Assembly: GCA_963576475.1 (NCBI GenBank)
Contig: OY754984.1
Span: forward strand, 20,671,215-20,735,214
Source of the DNA: Molanna angustata
Lineage: Eukaryota; Arthropoda; Insecta; Trichoptera; Molannidae
Length of the DNA: 64,000 bases
Reading direction: 5' to 3'
Each line of letters opens with the position of its first letter. Position 1 is the first letter of the stretch. This document shows positions 22,891-34,209 of the stretch, piece after piece. The position numbers were made by a program, and so were the translations under genes. A model generated the notes under the pieces. It ran no database searches. It saw nothing but the letters and a program-made list of their open reading frames with translations, and was not told the origin of the DNA.

Positions 22891-25800
22891 CGATATCGGC
22901 AGAAGAAACAGATTTGAAAAGATGAAAAACTTTTGAAGGGAGTGGACTTACTGTGCCAGCTGTCTTCTTACTTACTTCTCTCTTTCGCGTAGTTCTTCTT
23001 TTCTTCATGTCACTGGTTCAACAATTATTCACTACACTTGTCTATAATATGTACGTGCGAATTCCGCGAACGTATTTAAAAAGATATATGCGCACGGCCC
23101 AAAATATTATGTTTTATAATATATATGCGCACGGTGCAGAGTATGGTGTCTGAAGAAGGTGGCCTACTCGCACGTGGACAAGGGCGAGATTATTGTTGCC
23201 ACGTTCAAGGTATGGATGTAGGTATGAGAGGGGTTTTGGTATGTCAGGAAGATGAGGATAGGTACAAATGGCTAACTGAGTATTGTGACTGAAGAAGGTG
23301 GCCTACTAGCACGTGGACAAGGGCGAGATTATTGTTGCCACGTTCAAGGTATGGATGTAGGTATGAGAGGGGTTTTGGTATGTCAGGAAGATGAGGATAG
23401 GTACAAATGGCTAACTGAGTATTGTGACTGAAGAAGGTGGCCTACTAGCACGTGGACAAGGGCGAGATTATTGTTGCCACGTTCAAGGTATGGATGTAGG
23501 TATGATAGGGGTTTTGGTATGTCAGGAAGATGAGGATAGGTACAAATGGCTAACTGAGTATTGTGACTGAAGAAGGTGGCCTACTAGCACGTGGACAAGG
23601 GCGAGATTATTGTTACCACGTTCAAGGTGGATGTAGGTATGATAGGGGTTTTGGTATGTCAGGAAGATGAGGATAGGTACAAATGGCTAACTGAGTATTG
23701 TGACTGAAGAAGGTGGCCTACTAGCACGTGGACAAGGGCGAGATTATTGTTGCCACGTTCAAGGTATGGATGTAGGTATGATAGGGGTTTTGGTATGTCA
23801 GGAAGATGAGGATAGGTACAAATGGCTAACTGAGTATTGTGACTGAAGAAGGTGGCCTACTCGCACGTGGACAAGGGCGAGATTATTGTTGCCACGTTCA
23901 AGGTGGATGTAGGTATGATAGGGGTTTTGGTATGTCAGGAAGATGAGGATAGGTACGAATGGCTAACTGAGTATTGTGACTGAAGAAGGTGGCCTACTCG
24001 CACGTGGACAAGGGCGAGATTATTGTTGCCACGTTCAAGGTATGGATGCAGGTATGATAGGGGTTTTGGTACGTCAGGAAGATGAGGATAGGTACAAATG
24101 GCTAACTGAGTATTGTGACTGAAGAAGGTGGCCTACTAGCACGTGGACAAGGGCGAGATTATTGTTACCACGTTCAAGGTATGGATGTAGGTATGATAGG
24201 GGTTTTGGTATGTCAGGAAGATGAGGATAGGTACAAATGGCTAACTGAGTATTGTGACTGAAGAAGGTGGCCTACTCGCACGTGGACAAGGGCGAGATTA
24301 TTGTTGCCACGTTCAAGGTATGGATGTAGGTATGATAGGGGTTTTGGTATGTCAGGAAGATGAGGATAGGTACAAATGGCTAACTGAGTATTGTGACTGA
24401 AGAAGGTGGCCTACTAGCACGTGGACAAGGGCGAGATTATTGTTGCCACGTTCAAGGTATGGATGTAGGTATGATAGGGGTTTTGGTATGTCAGGAAGAT
24501 GAGGATAGGTACAAATGGCTAACTGAGTATTGTGACTGAAGAAGGTGGCCTACTAGCACGTGGACAAGGGCGAGATTATTGTTGCCACGTTCAAGGTATG
24601 GATGTAGGTATGATAGGGGTTTTGGTATGTCAGGAAGATGAGGATAGGTACAAATGGCTAACTGAGTATTGTGACTGAAGAAGGTGGCCTACTAGCACGT
24701 GGACAAGGGCGAGATTATTGTTGCCACGTTCAAGGTATGGATGTAGGTATGAGAGGGGTTTTGGTATGTCAGGAAGATGAGGATAGGTACAAATGGCTAA
24801 CTGAGTATTGTGACTGAAGAAGGTGGCCTACTCGCACGTGGACAAGGGCGAGATTATTGTTGCCACGTTCAAGGTATGGATGTAGGTATGATAGGGGTTT
24901 TGGTATGTCAGGAAGATGAGGATAGGTACAAATGGCTAACTGAGTATTGTGACTGAATAAGGTGGCCTACTCGCACGTGGACAAGGGCGAGATTATTGTT
25001 GCCACGTTCAAGGTATGGATGTAGGTATGATAGGGGTTTTGGTATGTCAGGAAGATGAGGATAGGTACAAATGGCTAACTGAGTATTGTGACTGAAGAAG
25101 GTGGCCTACTAGCACGTGGACAAGGGCGAGATTATTGTTACAAATGGCTAACTGAGTATTGTGACTGAAGAAGGTGGCCTACTAGCACGTGGACAAGGGC
25201 GAGATTATTGTTGCCACGTTCAAGGTATGGATGTAGGTATGATAGGGGTTTTGGTATGTCAGGAAGATGAGGATAGGTACAAATGGCTAACTGAGTATTG
25301 TGACTGAAGAAGGTGGCCTACTCGCACGTGGACAAGGGCGAGATTATTGTTGCCACGTTCAAGGTATGGATGTAGGTATGATAGGGGTTTTGGTATGTCA
25401 GGAAGATGAGGATAGGTACAAATGGCTAACTGAGTATTGTGACTGAAGAAGGTGGCCTACTAGCACGTGGACAAGGGCGAGATTATTGTTGCCACGTTCA
25501 AGGTATGGATGTAGGTATGAGAGGGGTTTTGGTATGTCAGGAAGATGAGGATAGGTACAAATGGCTAACTGAGTATTGTGACTGAAGAAGGTGGCCTACT
25601 AGCACGAGGACAAGGGCGAGATTATTGTTGCCACGTTCAAGGTATGGATGTAGGTATGAGAGGGGTTTTGGTATGTCAGGAAGATGAGGATAGGTACAAA
25701 TGGCTAACTGAGTATTGTGACTGAAGAAGGTGGCCTACTAGCACGTGGACAAGGGCGAGATTATTGTTGCCACGTTCAAGGTATGGATGTAGGTATGAGA

Positions 25801-26155
25801 GGGGTTTTGGTATGTCAGGAAGATGAGGATAGGTACAAATGGCTAACTGAGTATTGTGAATGAAGAAGGTGGCCTACTAGCACGTGGACAAGGGCGAGAT
25901 TATTGTTGCCACGTTCAAGGTATGGATGTAGGTATGATAGGGGTTTTGGTATGTCAGGAAGATGAGGATAGGTACAAATGGCTAACTGAGTATTGTGACT
26001 GAAGAAGGTGGCCTACTCGCACGTGGACAAGGGCGAGATTATTACTGCCACGTTCAAGGTATAGATGTAGGTATGATAGGGGTTTTGGTATATCAGGAAG
26101 ATGAGAATAGGTACAAATAGAAAGTACCTATCTGTCATCTGCACCAACAAAACAT
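22891..26155 (+). mobile_element. Family X element with amplified internal repeat
   Basis: The left part (22891-23150: CGATATCGGCAGAAGAAACA, CTGTGCCAGCTGTCTTC, TTTCGCGTAGTTCTTC) and the right part (26105-26155: TCTGTCATCTGCACCAAC) are inverted matches of 6560-6825 and 5515-5550. In between stand about 21 units of 139 bp. No protein coding. Confidence 0.8.
23151..26110 (+). repeat. 139-bp satellite array, about 21 units
   Basis: The first unit starts (TGAAGAAGGTGGCC) are at 23151, 23290, 23429 and 23568, exactly 139 bp apart; some units are 137 bp through loss of TA in GGTATGGATG. One unit near 25081-25145 has an internal deletion of about 75 bp. Units are nearly identical; shared variants (CTAGCAC versus CTCGCAC, GAGAGG versus GATAGG) are intermixed along the array. 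The last unit (after 26000) is the most diverged, as array edges usually are. Confidence 0.97.
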
Positions 26156-27815
26156 AATGTTTATTTTTTAATGTTCTTTTAATTTCTTTATTATGTGTCT
26201 TTTTACAACACAGTGATACGTGTGTTTGGATACTGCGTCGAAGTTCGGAGTTAGGGTTCGATTGCCAGCAGGGAAAAGAAATATTTGAAAATATATCTCA
26301 CAAAATTCTCGCTACTCTGGCCTGTAAACACTGTCAGTTTTTTTTTAATTTCTCCACATTTTATTTTGTGAAGAGTAAATTTTTTATCAATGCATTAAAT
26401 AAGCTAATTTAAAGTAAATATCTGTCTGTCATAGCGTAGGTATACATCTGTTATTCTTTCATAAACACTGATTGGAAAAATATAATCGCTCCTCTCAAAT
26501 GTTTTAGAACCACTGACCAGTACCTACTGTATACAGCTTCCAAAGCAAGACAGATTTATTTCTTCCATAAATAATTCATTTCGCATACAAACTGTATAAA
26601 TACCAACACCGGCCCATTCCCTTCGTGGGCGTTATTCAGGGCACAGAGCCGGGACCAATTAGTTATCTTGATAATATATTTGTATATTTATTTGATTAAA
26701 CAACGAATTGTGTGAATAATCACGACTCAAATAAGTGTTTGTAATGTTGTTACTTCTGTACAGTCCAAAATTTAAGCTCGATAAACTTTCATAATTATTC
26801 ACATCATAATTTACTGTCTAATGTGTGGGGATGCACGCATGTGTCGTGCTTCATTTACTAAAAACAAATCACACACGCACACCTGTCGCTAGAAAATCCA
26901 CATTTTGTGATATGAATGAATGAATAAATAGAATAGAATTGGGCTTAAGAGGCTATATAGTATATTTTGAAAATAATTTACCCAGTACCCTTAAAAGATA
27001 CGTCTTTGAAATAAGGAACAGTTTGTATGTATGTCTTAATTCTATTGCACGAGTTTTTTTGAATTTTGAATTTGTTTAATACTTTTCTTGTAAAATTAGT
27101 TTTAGTGAAACCCTTTAAAACCCTTTTTTATTTTTTTATTGTAAGTAACTAAAAAACTACAAGGCCTATGAAGTAGATTTTTACTTCAATCGAAAGAAAA
27201 TATGAAAATCTACCGGCTGAGTTTTTTATTATTATAATATTTTAATAACTATTCTTGCTATTAAAAAAAACCTCTAAATTTTAGCATTTTTAGCACGATA
27301 AAATGTTGTATATACAGTATTTTTTCGTGTTTCATAAATTAGAAGGTAATTTAGTGTGCATTTTTGCGTACATCCGTATACCCAGGGTATAAAAGGGCCT
27401 TAACATAAATAAATTCAGAGATTAAGAATAAAACATACGTTGTTTTATGTTAAAAAATAATAATAATAAACACTTTCTTTACCCTGCGCAAGTGGCGAGC
27501 TTATTTCCACAAAACCAAGAGATATTTATTTTATCTTGCCTTATCAAAGTAGGTAGGTACCTACTGTTATATAAGTACCTGAAAACATTATGACTTTTTT
27601 TTATTCAAACAATTTTTCACACAATGAAGGTATAGCGAGTTTATTGCCATAAAGCTTTAAGACACTGGAAAGCTGGAAAAAATGTAGATATTACCACAAA
27701 CAATTTTCCATCTTACCAGTGTTTCCAGCCTAGAGAAGCAATATTTGTACGACAAAACGAATTTTAAATAAAAGAATTTTCCGCTATGCTGGCAACATAG
27801 ATTTTTATTAAATAT
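26156..27815. other. AT-rich stretch, scattered remnants
   Basis: 26220-26280 has a weak tRNA-like head (GGGTTCGATTGCC). 26605-26665 shares CCCTTCGTGGG and GGGCACAGAGCC with 49625-49670. 26822-26905 resembles 85-140. A TAGGTAGGTACCTACTG run is at 27550-27565. No gene seen. Confidence 0.4.
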
Positions 27816-28106
27816 ACTAGATGTAGTAGGTACTCCGTGCAAAAAGTGAGTCATGGAATATCGCGTGTTTGACGTTTTGGTTGGCAACATATTTCAGTTT
27901 TCCTTACATTTCAACACATCCTAGATATCTGTTCTCTAAACCTTAATAATTAAAATGATTTTTAGACAAACAAATCCGAAAACAATTCACATTAGTCGTT
28001 ATTTTCTACAGAAAAACGATGTGGTCTGGAACCAAAACGTCAAAAATTCCCCCGGAAAAATGATTCACTTCGATTAACACAAAATTTTCTAACAACGACA
28101 TCTAGT
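27816..28106. mobile_element. Possible MITE with ATACTAGATGT ends
   Basis: ATACTAGATGTAGT at 27817-27830 and its inverted counterpart ACGACATCTAGTATAG at 28086-28101 bracket 290 bp. Both ends have GTGA.TCAT motifs inward. No coding. Only the outer 12-15 bases are clearly inverted. Confidence 0.45.
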
Positions 28107-28263
28107 ATAGTATTATAAAAACCTATGGCTGGCAATCGAACCCATTTTAGTCATTTTTATCGCGACGAGGTGATAAAATGCTTTCAGAATTCGTCTCTGT
28201 ATGATTTCTACAAAGTATGTACAATGTACATGTACATGGGTATCTACCTAATCTTTGTACCAC

Positions 28264-28470
28264 CTATAAGTTGTTAATAGTCGGTGTAAGCACCTGGCCA
28301 AACGGATTTATTTCCCCCCCGCCGTATCTCGACATTTTATACGATGGCAACACGCAATTTTCATTATTGGCGGGAAATTCATGACGGCCGTTTCGCGCCT
28401 CTTTGTCTATGGCCGGGAATTGAAAGTTAACGCCACCGCTACGCCCGCCGCCGCCGCCATTTTTCATCAC
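28264..28470 (-). CDS. Unrecognised GC-rich frame, possible exon
   Basis: The minus frame contains ATGAAAAATGGCGGCGG and reads MKNGGGGGRSGGVNFQFPAI, then DKEARNGRHEFPANNENC, about 67 codons to a stop near 28264. It lies in the most GC-rich, CpG-containing, non-repetitive patch of this part (28310-28460). Poly-glycine is a by-product of a GCC repeat. It could be the 5' end of a host gene or chance. I know no homologue. Confidence 0.2.
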   Translation of the reverse strand: MMKNGGGGGRSGGVNFQFPAIDKEARNGRHEFPANNENCVLPSYKMSRYGGGEINPFGQVLTPTINNL

Positions 28471-29060
28471 TCAATTTGACAACAATAATGATATAATAAT
28501 GATTTTTCACCCGCGTATCAGATTTATGTTTTCGTGCGTGAATGGTGATATGGTCACGGGTGAATGCGACGCCATTTTTTTTTTTTTTTTTGAAAAGCGA
28601 ATCAAAATTTATACGGCGCGAATATATCACGGTTAATAGACCGACGTTGCGTTGCATATTGTCGTTTTGATAAATCATTATATGGCGACGAAACAATGAG
28701 GAAAGAGACGGAACGATGTAATTAACGAATGAAATTAAGGCTAATTTATTTTTTTGTAGATAGTACCTACTTATGCGAATTTGGCATAAACGTTAGGCTG
28801 GTATTGAAGGACATTATCCAGATATAACGAAATTTAAAAAATCTTGTTCCTTCCTAACTTTTCATAATTTTTATATTTTACGTAATATTTAAATATTCAC
28901 TTCGTGGTTATATTGGTATGATTGTATTTGGTGTTGGTATGCGTTAATGATATTTCGTATAATAAGGATTTTTTTCTTCTTATTTATAATATTTGCAAAA
29001 GTTTTATCTAAAAAATCTGCACAAATCTTTAAAAAAAGCACTATTTATCTTTGGCTACGA
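28471..29060. other. AT-rich stretch with nothing recognised
   Basis: It contains a 17-base T run near 28575 and low-complexity AT sequence. No frame or repeat assigned. Confidence 0.35.
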
Positions 29061-29372
29061 CTATTTACACGACTCAACCATAGACGAAAACCAAAAATAA
29101 CCACAGAAAACGCAGATAAATCAAGTTATAAAAATATTTACTTTTGTTATAATTGTAGATCTCGATGAAAAAATGATTTATAAAATTAAGTAAATGTAAT
29201 AAGATGCCAATATTATTTATTTTTTCTTCAAGTTGGTTTCCACGATGCATTTTTATGACCATTGAAAAAATGACAAAGGTAAATATTTTTGTATTTTGAT
29301 TTATCTGCGCTTTCTATGGTTATAAATGACCTAAAAACATAGACGACGTCAGAAAATTTGTCGTGTAAATAG
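29061..29372. mobile_element. Inverted-repeat element, 312 bp
   Basis: It starts CTATTTACACGAC and ends with the exact reverse complement GTCGTGTAAATAG. Inner inverted blocks continue (CGCAGATAAATCAA at 29113-29126 versus TTGATTTATCTGCG further right). Arms are interrupted by small indels. No coding; probably a MITE. Confidence 0.75.
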
Positions 29373-29381
29373 ACACTTTTT

Positions 29382-29404
29382 GGCGGGAAAACGCTTTTCC
29401 CGCC
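29382..29404. other. GGCGGGAAAA hairpin
   Basis: GGCGGGAAAA-CGC-TTTTCCCGCC: a perfect 10-bp stem with a 3-base loop, 10 bp outside the inverted-repeat element. Function unknown. Confidence 0.8.
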
Positions 29405-29577
29405 AATTCCGGTCGTAAAAATAGTGGCACCGTTTATATTTTATTTCTCTACATACGCATCACCAACAACAACTATAAAGAGTACCTATTGTGTAAAACA
29501 ACGTGATACCTGTTAATTAATTCTTTACTTTCTAAATATAATTGTTTAAACATTTTATTCGACATAATAGTTATCAT

Positions 29578-30175
29578 TCTTTTATTTATTTATTTTATTT
29601 TATTTAATTTTCTTGTACACATAATTAGTACACTGGCGGGCTTATTGCCTAATGGCAATTACTTCCAACCAACCAGAGTAAATGTTAAATATGCAAAACA
29701 ATGTGTACTATGGCAATAAGTTAATCACATTACAAAATAAATAGACATATCAGAAGAAAAGTAATAAAAAAAAACACAAAAAAAGAAGATAGCATATAAG
29801 AACAAATCATAGCAATGATAGGAAGACTAAGGGATAAGGAAAGGAAGAGGAGAGGAAGATGTAATCAGGTGTTGTCAGGTAAATATTTTTGCTTTAGCCT
29901 TTTCTTGAAGATGTTTAGTGAGATAGACGACGTAATATCAGGACTTAGGCTATTCCATAATCTAGCTGAATGTACATACTTCAAATGAAGAGCTAAAAAA
30001 ATCAGAACTATGAATAGAGATAGATAGTAAAGCACGCTCAGCAGATCGAAGTGGACGCCCATGGCTTGAAAGATAAGTGAATTTATCTTTGAGATACTGA
30101 GGTAAATTATAATAATATAAATTAAATCTTTTATATTAGGAGAATAATATCAAGTAGTGCATTGAATTAAAGCTG
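29578..30175 (-). pseudogene. 5'-truncated LINE, C-terminus and 3' UTR
   Basis: The minus frame reads RPLRSAERALLSIS, then SARLWNSLSPDITS and SLNIFKKRLKQKYL: the terminal motif of non-LTR elements. It is followed by a purine-poor UTR, the hairpin ATTGCC-ATTA-GGCAAT (29644-29659) and an AATA tail that appears as TTTATTTATTTATTTTA at 29582-29598. Coding is disrupted between the motifs. Confidence 0.75.
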
Positions 30176-30559
30176 ATTAGTTTTCCATAGACAGCGATTT
30201 TATTTATGATTTCATCTGTCAAGTGCATTCGACGCGACAATCGGACGAACTCAGATCCACCTTTATTCTCTTACAAGTCGTCCCTGACATCATTATATTA
30301 GGTCACGGATTAAGTTGTGACATCGCAACTTGACAATCAGTCATCTTCCTTCAAGATCTTCCACTCCGCCGTATCAAAGAGTTAATCTGAGGGTGATAAG
30401 TAATATTTTAAGTACCGCGACATCGCTTATTTGTTTAGTGAAAAGGATGTGAAATGTCACAATCTCACTCTGGCGAAGATATTGCGAAATCCGGATTAAA
30501 AAAAAAAACATTATTATACGGAATGTCCAAAAAATAATGGGTTAGTTGATTTTTAAATC
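30176..30559. other. Unassigned stretch
   Basis: 30535-30570 has a short TTGATTTTTAAATCAA palindrome. No gene or repeat boundary is visible. Confidence 0.3.
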
Positions 30560-31008
30560 AACTCAATCATTATTTTAACAAATAATAAAAAATGTTAGCT
30601 CTTCTTTTCAAGTACAATCAGCTAGACTATGGAATGGCCTAAGTGATTAATTAATGTCATCTCAATCCATTCAAATATTTAAAGGTAAACTAAAAAAACT
30701 TTATTTGTCAAATAGTTCATGAATTCCTTCTATATCCTTCCGTAATCTCCTTTTCCTCATTGCTATGGTCAGTGTTATTTTTATTATTCTTTTTTTAACT
30801 CTCTTTTCATTTTTTTTTCTCTTTGTATTTTTTTTCTTACTCCTTATTTTATTTTTTTATCAATTTATTTCTCACTAAATAAGTATTGTACCAATTTAAC
30901 TTAGAGACTTCACGTTGCTCGGGTTGGTTGGAAGAAATTGCCTTACGGCAATAAACCTGCCTTTGTATACATGTACATAAATTATAAAATAAATAAATAA
31001 ATAAACCA
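30560..31008 (+). pseudogene. 5'-truncated LINE with ATTGCC hairpin
   Basis: The plus frame has SARLWNGLSD, then (after a stop) SIQIFKGKLKKLYLSN. The UTR is a near copy of 14455-14752. Hairpin ATTGCC-TTAC-GGCAAT at 30937-30952 and tail AAATAAATAAATAAA to 31008. Confidence 0.75.
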
Positions 31009-31694
31009 TGCTTTTTAAATTGTTATTTTGAAAGGCTTCTTCCTTGCAATGAAGAAGGAAATGACAACAGAAAAAAAATTGATAATAATAGAAAAGGAAA
31101 TTGAAATCGAACAGAATTGAAACCTGAAAACGACAACAGAAAAGATTGAAAGCACAAGTAAGTCGGTCCCAACAGCAGAAATTTCAGGTATTTCATAGCG
31201 ATATCAACATATTTTTTCATCTAAATTATATATCGCGTAGTATTGTATATTTCTTTAGCCAAAACGGCTCCATCTCTCACAAGTCACAGTGAAATTGTAT
31301 ATCATGAAATTATGAGTGGCGGCAGCTAGTTTTTCCACATTTCAACTCTACATATGTGTATGTATAATGTATCTTGGAGTGGTCCTCTCCACACAGCGGA
31401 GGCTATTCTCTCAATGAGAGTCTACAAAGAGACAAGGGCCTGTCTTAGCTTAAGTCCTGACTACTCCTTGACATCTGACGGAAGACAGTGGTCTCCTCTT
31501 TCGCGGCGTCGACTTTGTTTTATTCATTTGATCCTTTATGCCTATTTGATAATGTTCAAACATTCTGTTCACAATCAAATACACAATAGTGCACGATGGC
31601 GGGATTATTGACTGATGGCAATATCTAACCCTTCATATCCATTTGTGAAAGTAATTAGCATAATAAAGAATGGAGTTTTTTAAACAGATCTTAG
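31009..31694. other. Unassigned stretch
   Basis: The 31023-31220 minus frame is low in complexity. The plus frame at 31354-31611 has no recognisable domain. 31596-31616 is a weak GGCAAT-type LINE end scrap. Nothing further. Confidence 0.3.
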
Positions 31695-31906
31695 TGGTGC
31701 GGGGACAAGCCCTTCCGTTCGATCGGTGTGCCTATTGCCCCTGCTGCCGATCTTGAGCGGTTGCCCCGCCGTTTGAGGTTGGATTCTCGGGGGCAGTGGT
31801 TGAACCCGATGGATAGTGGATATTTGTGTTGTCCGACGTTGCGGCTGCGTCCGGGTGTGAACAGGACCAATGGGAAGTGGTATCGCGATCTCCTTAGATC
31901 TTAGTC
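31695..31906 (+). other. GC-rich 70-codon frame between 10-bp direct repeats
   Basis: The segment is bracketed by AGATCTTAGT at 31686-31695 and 31897-31906. Inside, one plus frame stays open for 70 codons (CGDKPFRSIGVPIAPAADLE, then GQWLNPMDSGYLCCPTLRLR and a stop at 31902-31904) with strong GC content unlike its neighbours. It has no ATG at its start. It looks like a piece of coding sequence carried in by retroposition or a transposon. I do not recognise the protein. Confidence 0.4.
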
Positions 31907-32336
31907 ACACCTTTAATGCTTTACGTTAAAAAAGTCTACGAGTGTGAATTTTCCATTCACATTCGTTATACTTTTTGCACTATGGTGCTGAGATTGCCAA
32001 TATTGGGGGTTCCGTGAGCTACTTTTCATGCTATGCATTTTATTTTTGTCACTCACTTAGCGTTCTGTGAAGGGCCCGTTTACAGTCCCCATATGCAGAG
32101 CGGGTGGTGGTGGAAGGAGCGAACAAAGAATCCTTCATGGTTCTAGTAGTATAAAATATATAACTTTTTAATCTTAGAATCACCAAAATCACCAAAGTAG
32201 GTGCAAAAGACATAATATGTGGACTGGAAAATAGTCGTATTAAAACAGCTCACTAGGGATCGGGTGTAACACGATCATTTTTTGACTAAATATTTTTTTT
32301 ATTTAATTTATTTTACATTATTTTCGGGCAACTAAC
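31907..32336. other. Unassigned stretch
   Basis: Moderately GC-rich to 32130, then AT-rich. No frame or repeat found. Confidence 0.3.
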
Positions 32337-32640
32337 AGGTACGAGGAAATAAGACGCCGGTCAAAGGTCACAGACATTGCAGAAAGTGTGGGAAGGCTAA
32401 AATGGCAATGGGCAGGTCATGCGGCAAGACAGAGAGATGGACCCTCAGAATTCTGAATTGGAGACCCTATCATAATAGAAGAATGTGTAGGGAGACCACA
32501 GAGGAGATGGACTGACGATATTGTCGAACTAGTGGGACGCGGGTGGAAGCAGAGTGCCCAGGATAGAGAGAAATGGAAAACCAAGGAAGAGGCCTTTATC
32601 CAGCAGTGGAGTGAAAGGGGCTAAAAAGAAAAAGAAAAAG
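32337..32640 (+). pseudogene. LINE C-terminal fragment (endonuclease-RT type)
   Basis: The frame reads YEEIRRRSKVTDIAESVGRL, then KWQWAGHAARQRDG, a stop, and then GRPQRRWTDDIVELVGRGW and KWKTKEEAFIQQWSERG: the known C-terminal end of a different insect LINE subfamily. It ends in an (AAAAAG)n tail at 32624-32641. One stop and small defects make it inactive. Confidence 0.75.
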
Positions 32641-33254
32641 AACAGGTACTATGTCGAATATTAATTAAGCACGCACCCAATAACAAGTTGCCACATTCTG
32701 GAGACTTAAGATATTAATCGTACCACAGATCCAGACTGAAAACACAATTTTAAAACTGTGTCTCCACCACAGTTTCTTTGTCATTATTGTTATATTTTTC
32801 ATAAGACGTTAGTGACCCCTGCCAAAACTATCGTCCACGTCCGTTAAACATGTCAAAATATCGCGAAGGAATAAAAACATATATGGTAAATCGTGTGGAA
32901 TGATGCTTGTGAAATTGTAAGCCATTATGCGAAGGCAGTATACAAACATTGTTGCCGAAATTCATCGCTATGATTTGATCGCCTCTGATTTTAATTCGAA
33001 GCGATCAAATAATGACCGCGTGTTCAGAAGTTGTTGTAAATAAGAAATCATCCAGACAAAATTACAAATTATCTCCTTATTGCAAGTTTCGAACCCTCAT
33101 GGTTCAAGTAGGTATTTAAAACTATGGAGGATCCGGGCATGATTAGAGCAAATGTTATGGTTATATTAAATCAAGAAGATTTATTTAATTTGAATGTACG
33201 ATGGATTCGGCTGATAAGGCCTTTACCAGCTGATAAACAAAGAGAGGTCGTTTT
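32641..33254. other. Unassigned stretch
   Basis: No repeat or coding sequence recognised between the two LINE fragments. Confidence 0.3.
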
Positions 33255-33605
33255 TAATACATACATACATACCATCACGCCACTTATTTCTATCTTGACA
33301 CACAATTATCGCCTCGTCGATATTCATACATCGTCTTATACATGTTCGTCTGTTATTCATGCTTCTGACATTTCCGTCTTTCAAAATACCGTTCACATGA
33401 ACGTGCCATCCCTTCCTTGGGCGGCCTCGACCTCTCATTCCATTCCTGTCCGCAATGTATATTTTCTTCGTCAGGCGTTCCTCATTCATTCTCCCCATGT
33501 GGCCAAACCATCTCAATGTGTTCACTTTCATTCTATTAATGACATCTTTCTTTATCTTACATTATTTCCTCATGTCCTCATTTCTGACCCATTTCGTTCG
33601 TTTTT
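33255..33605 (-). pseudogene. LINE C-terminal fragment, sister of 19672-20266
   Basis: The minus frame reads MKVNTLRWFGHMGRMNEERL, then RGRGRPRKGWHVHVNG and NNRRTCIRRCMNIDEAI, near-identical in wording to 19672-20266. The RT part and the 3' end are missing; a piece of the 3' end, on the opposite strand, is at 33735-33850. Confidence 0.75.
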
Positions 33606-33734
33606 ACTATCATACTGAAAATTGAGTAGGTACCCCTATACAATTTTGAAATTTTTGGATTTGCAGAAAATCTCTGGGTAGGTGAAAAAATGAAAATGTA
33701 AAAAAGTAAACTGATGCGATTGTAATTTAATAAG

Positions 33735-33850
33735 TTAAAATTGTGATGATGTATGAATGTTGAGGAAGCGATGAATGTGTGTCAAGGTAGAAAAACGTAG
33801 CTTTCGGTTCTCTCTGCCAACGCGCGCGTGAGGGACATGCCATGATGTAT
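33735..33850 (+). pseudogene. LINE 3'-terminal scrap
   Basis: DNA matching the end of the same family (GATGTATGAATGTTGAGGA.. to GAGGGACATGCCATGATG), with the frame broken. Opposite in orientation to the fragment 130 bp upstream. Confidence 0.55.
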
Positions 33851-34209
33851 GTAACGATTATGATCAGTCTAACAACATGCGTTTATCTCAATGTACATGT
33901 AAATTTGAAAAAAAAAGTTTCAGCGATGAATCTTACAGGCGATGAAAAAAGTCTTGTTACAGGTCTACAGAGGGGTTTGCTAATTTAGTATCTAGATCCC
34001 ACATCCTGTGTATAGGAACGTACTCTATAGTGCTCAGGAAGGCTCCGTCGCTTGGATGTATGGGTTTTGTATCCACATTGTAGAATGTAGAGACGCGTGT
34101 GTTGAGAATTTAATCACCTTTGTGATATATTAGGTGCAATACAAAGGGTGTGCCGAGCCTCGGAGCGGTTAGACTGGAGAGGATCTGATGAGTGCTCCTA
34201 GATTGCCTT
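33851..34209. other. Unassigned stretch
   Basis: Nothing recognised before the degenerate tandem units begin. Confidence 0.3.

Noticed and set aside
23151..26110. CRISPR-like array
   Set aside because: Units are 139 bp head to tail with no unique spacers; this is a satellite.
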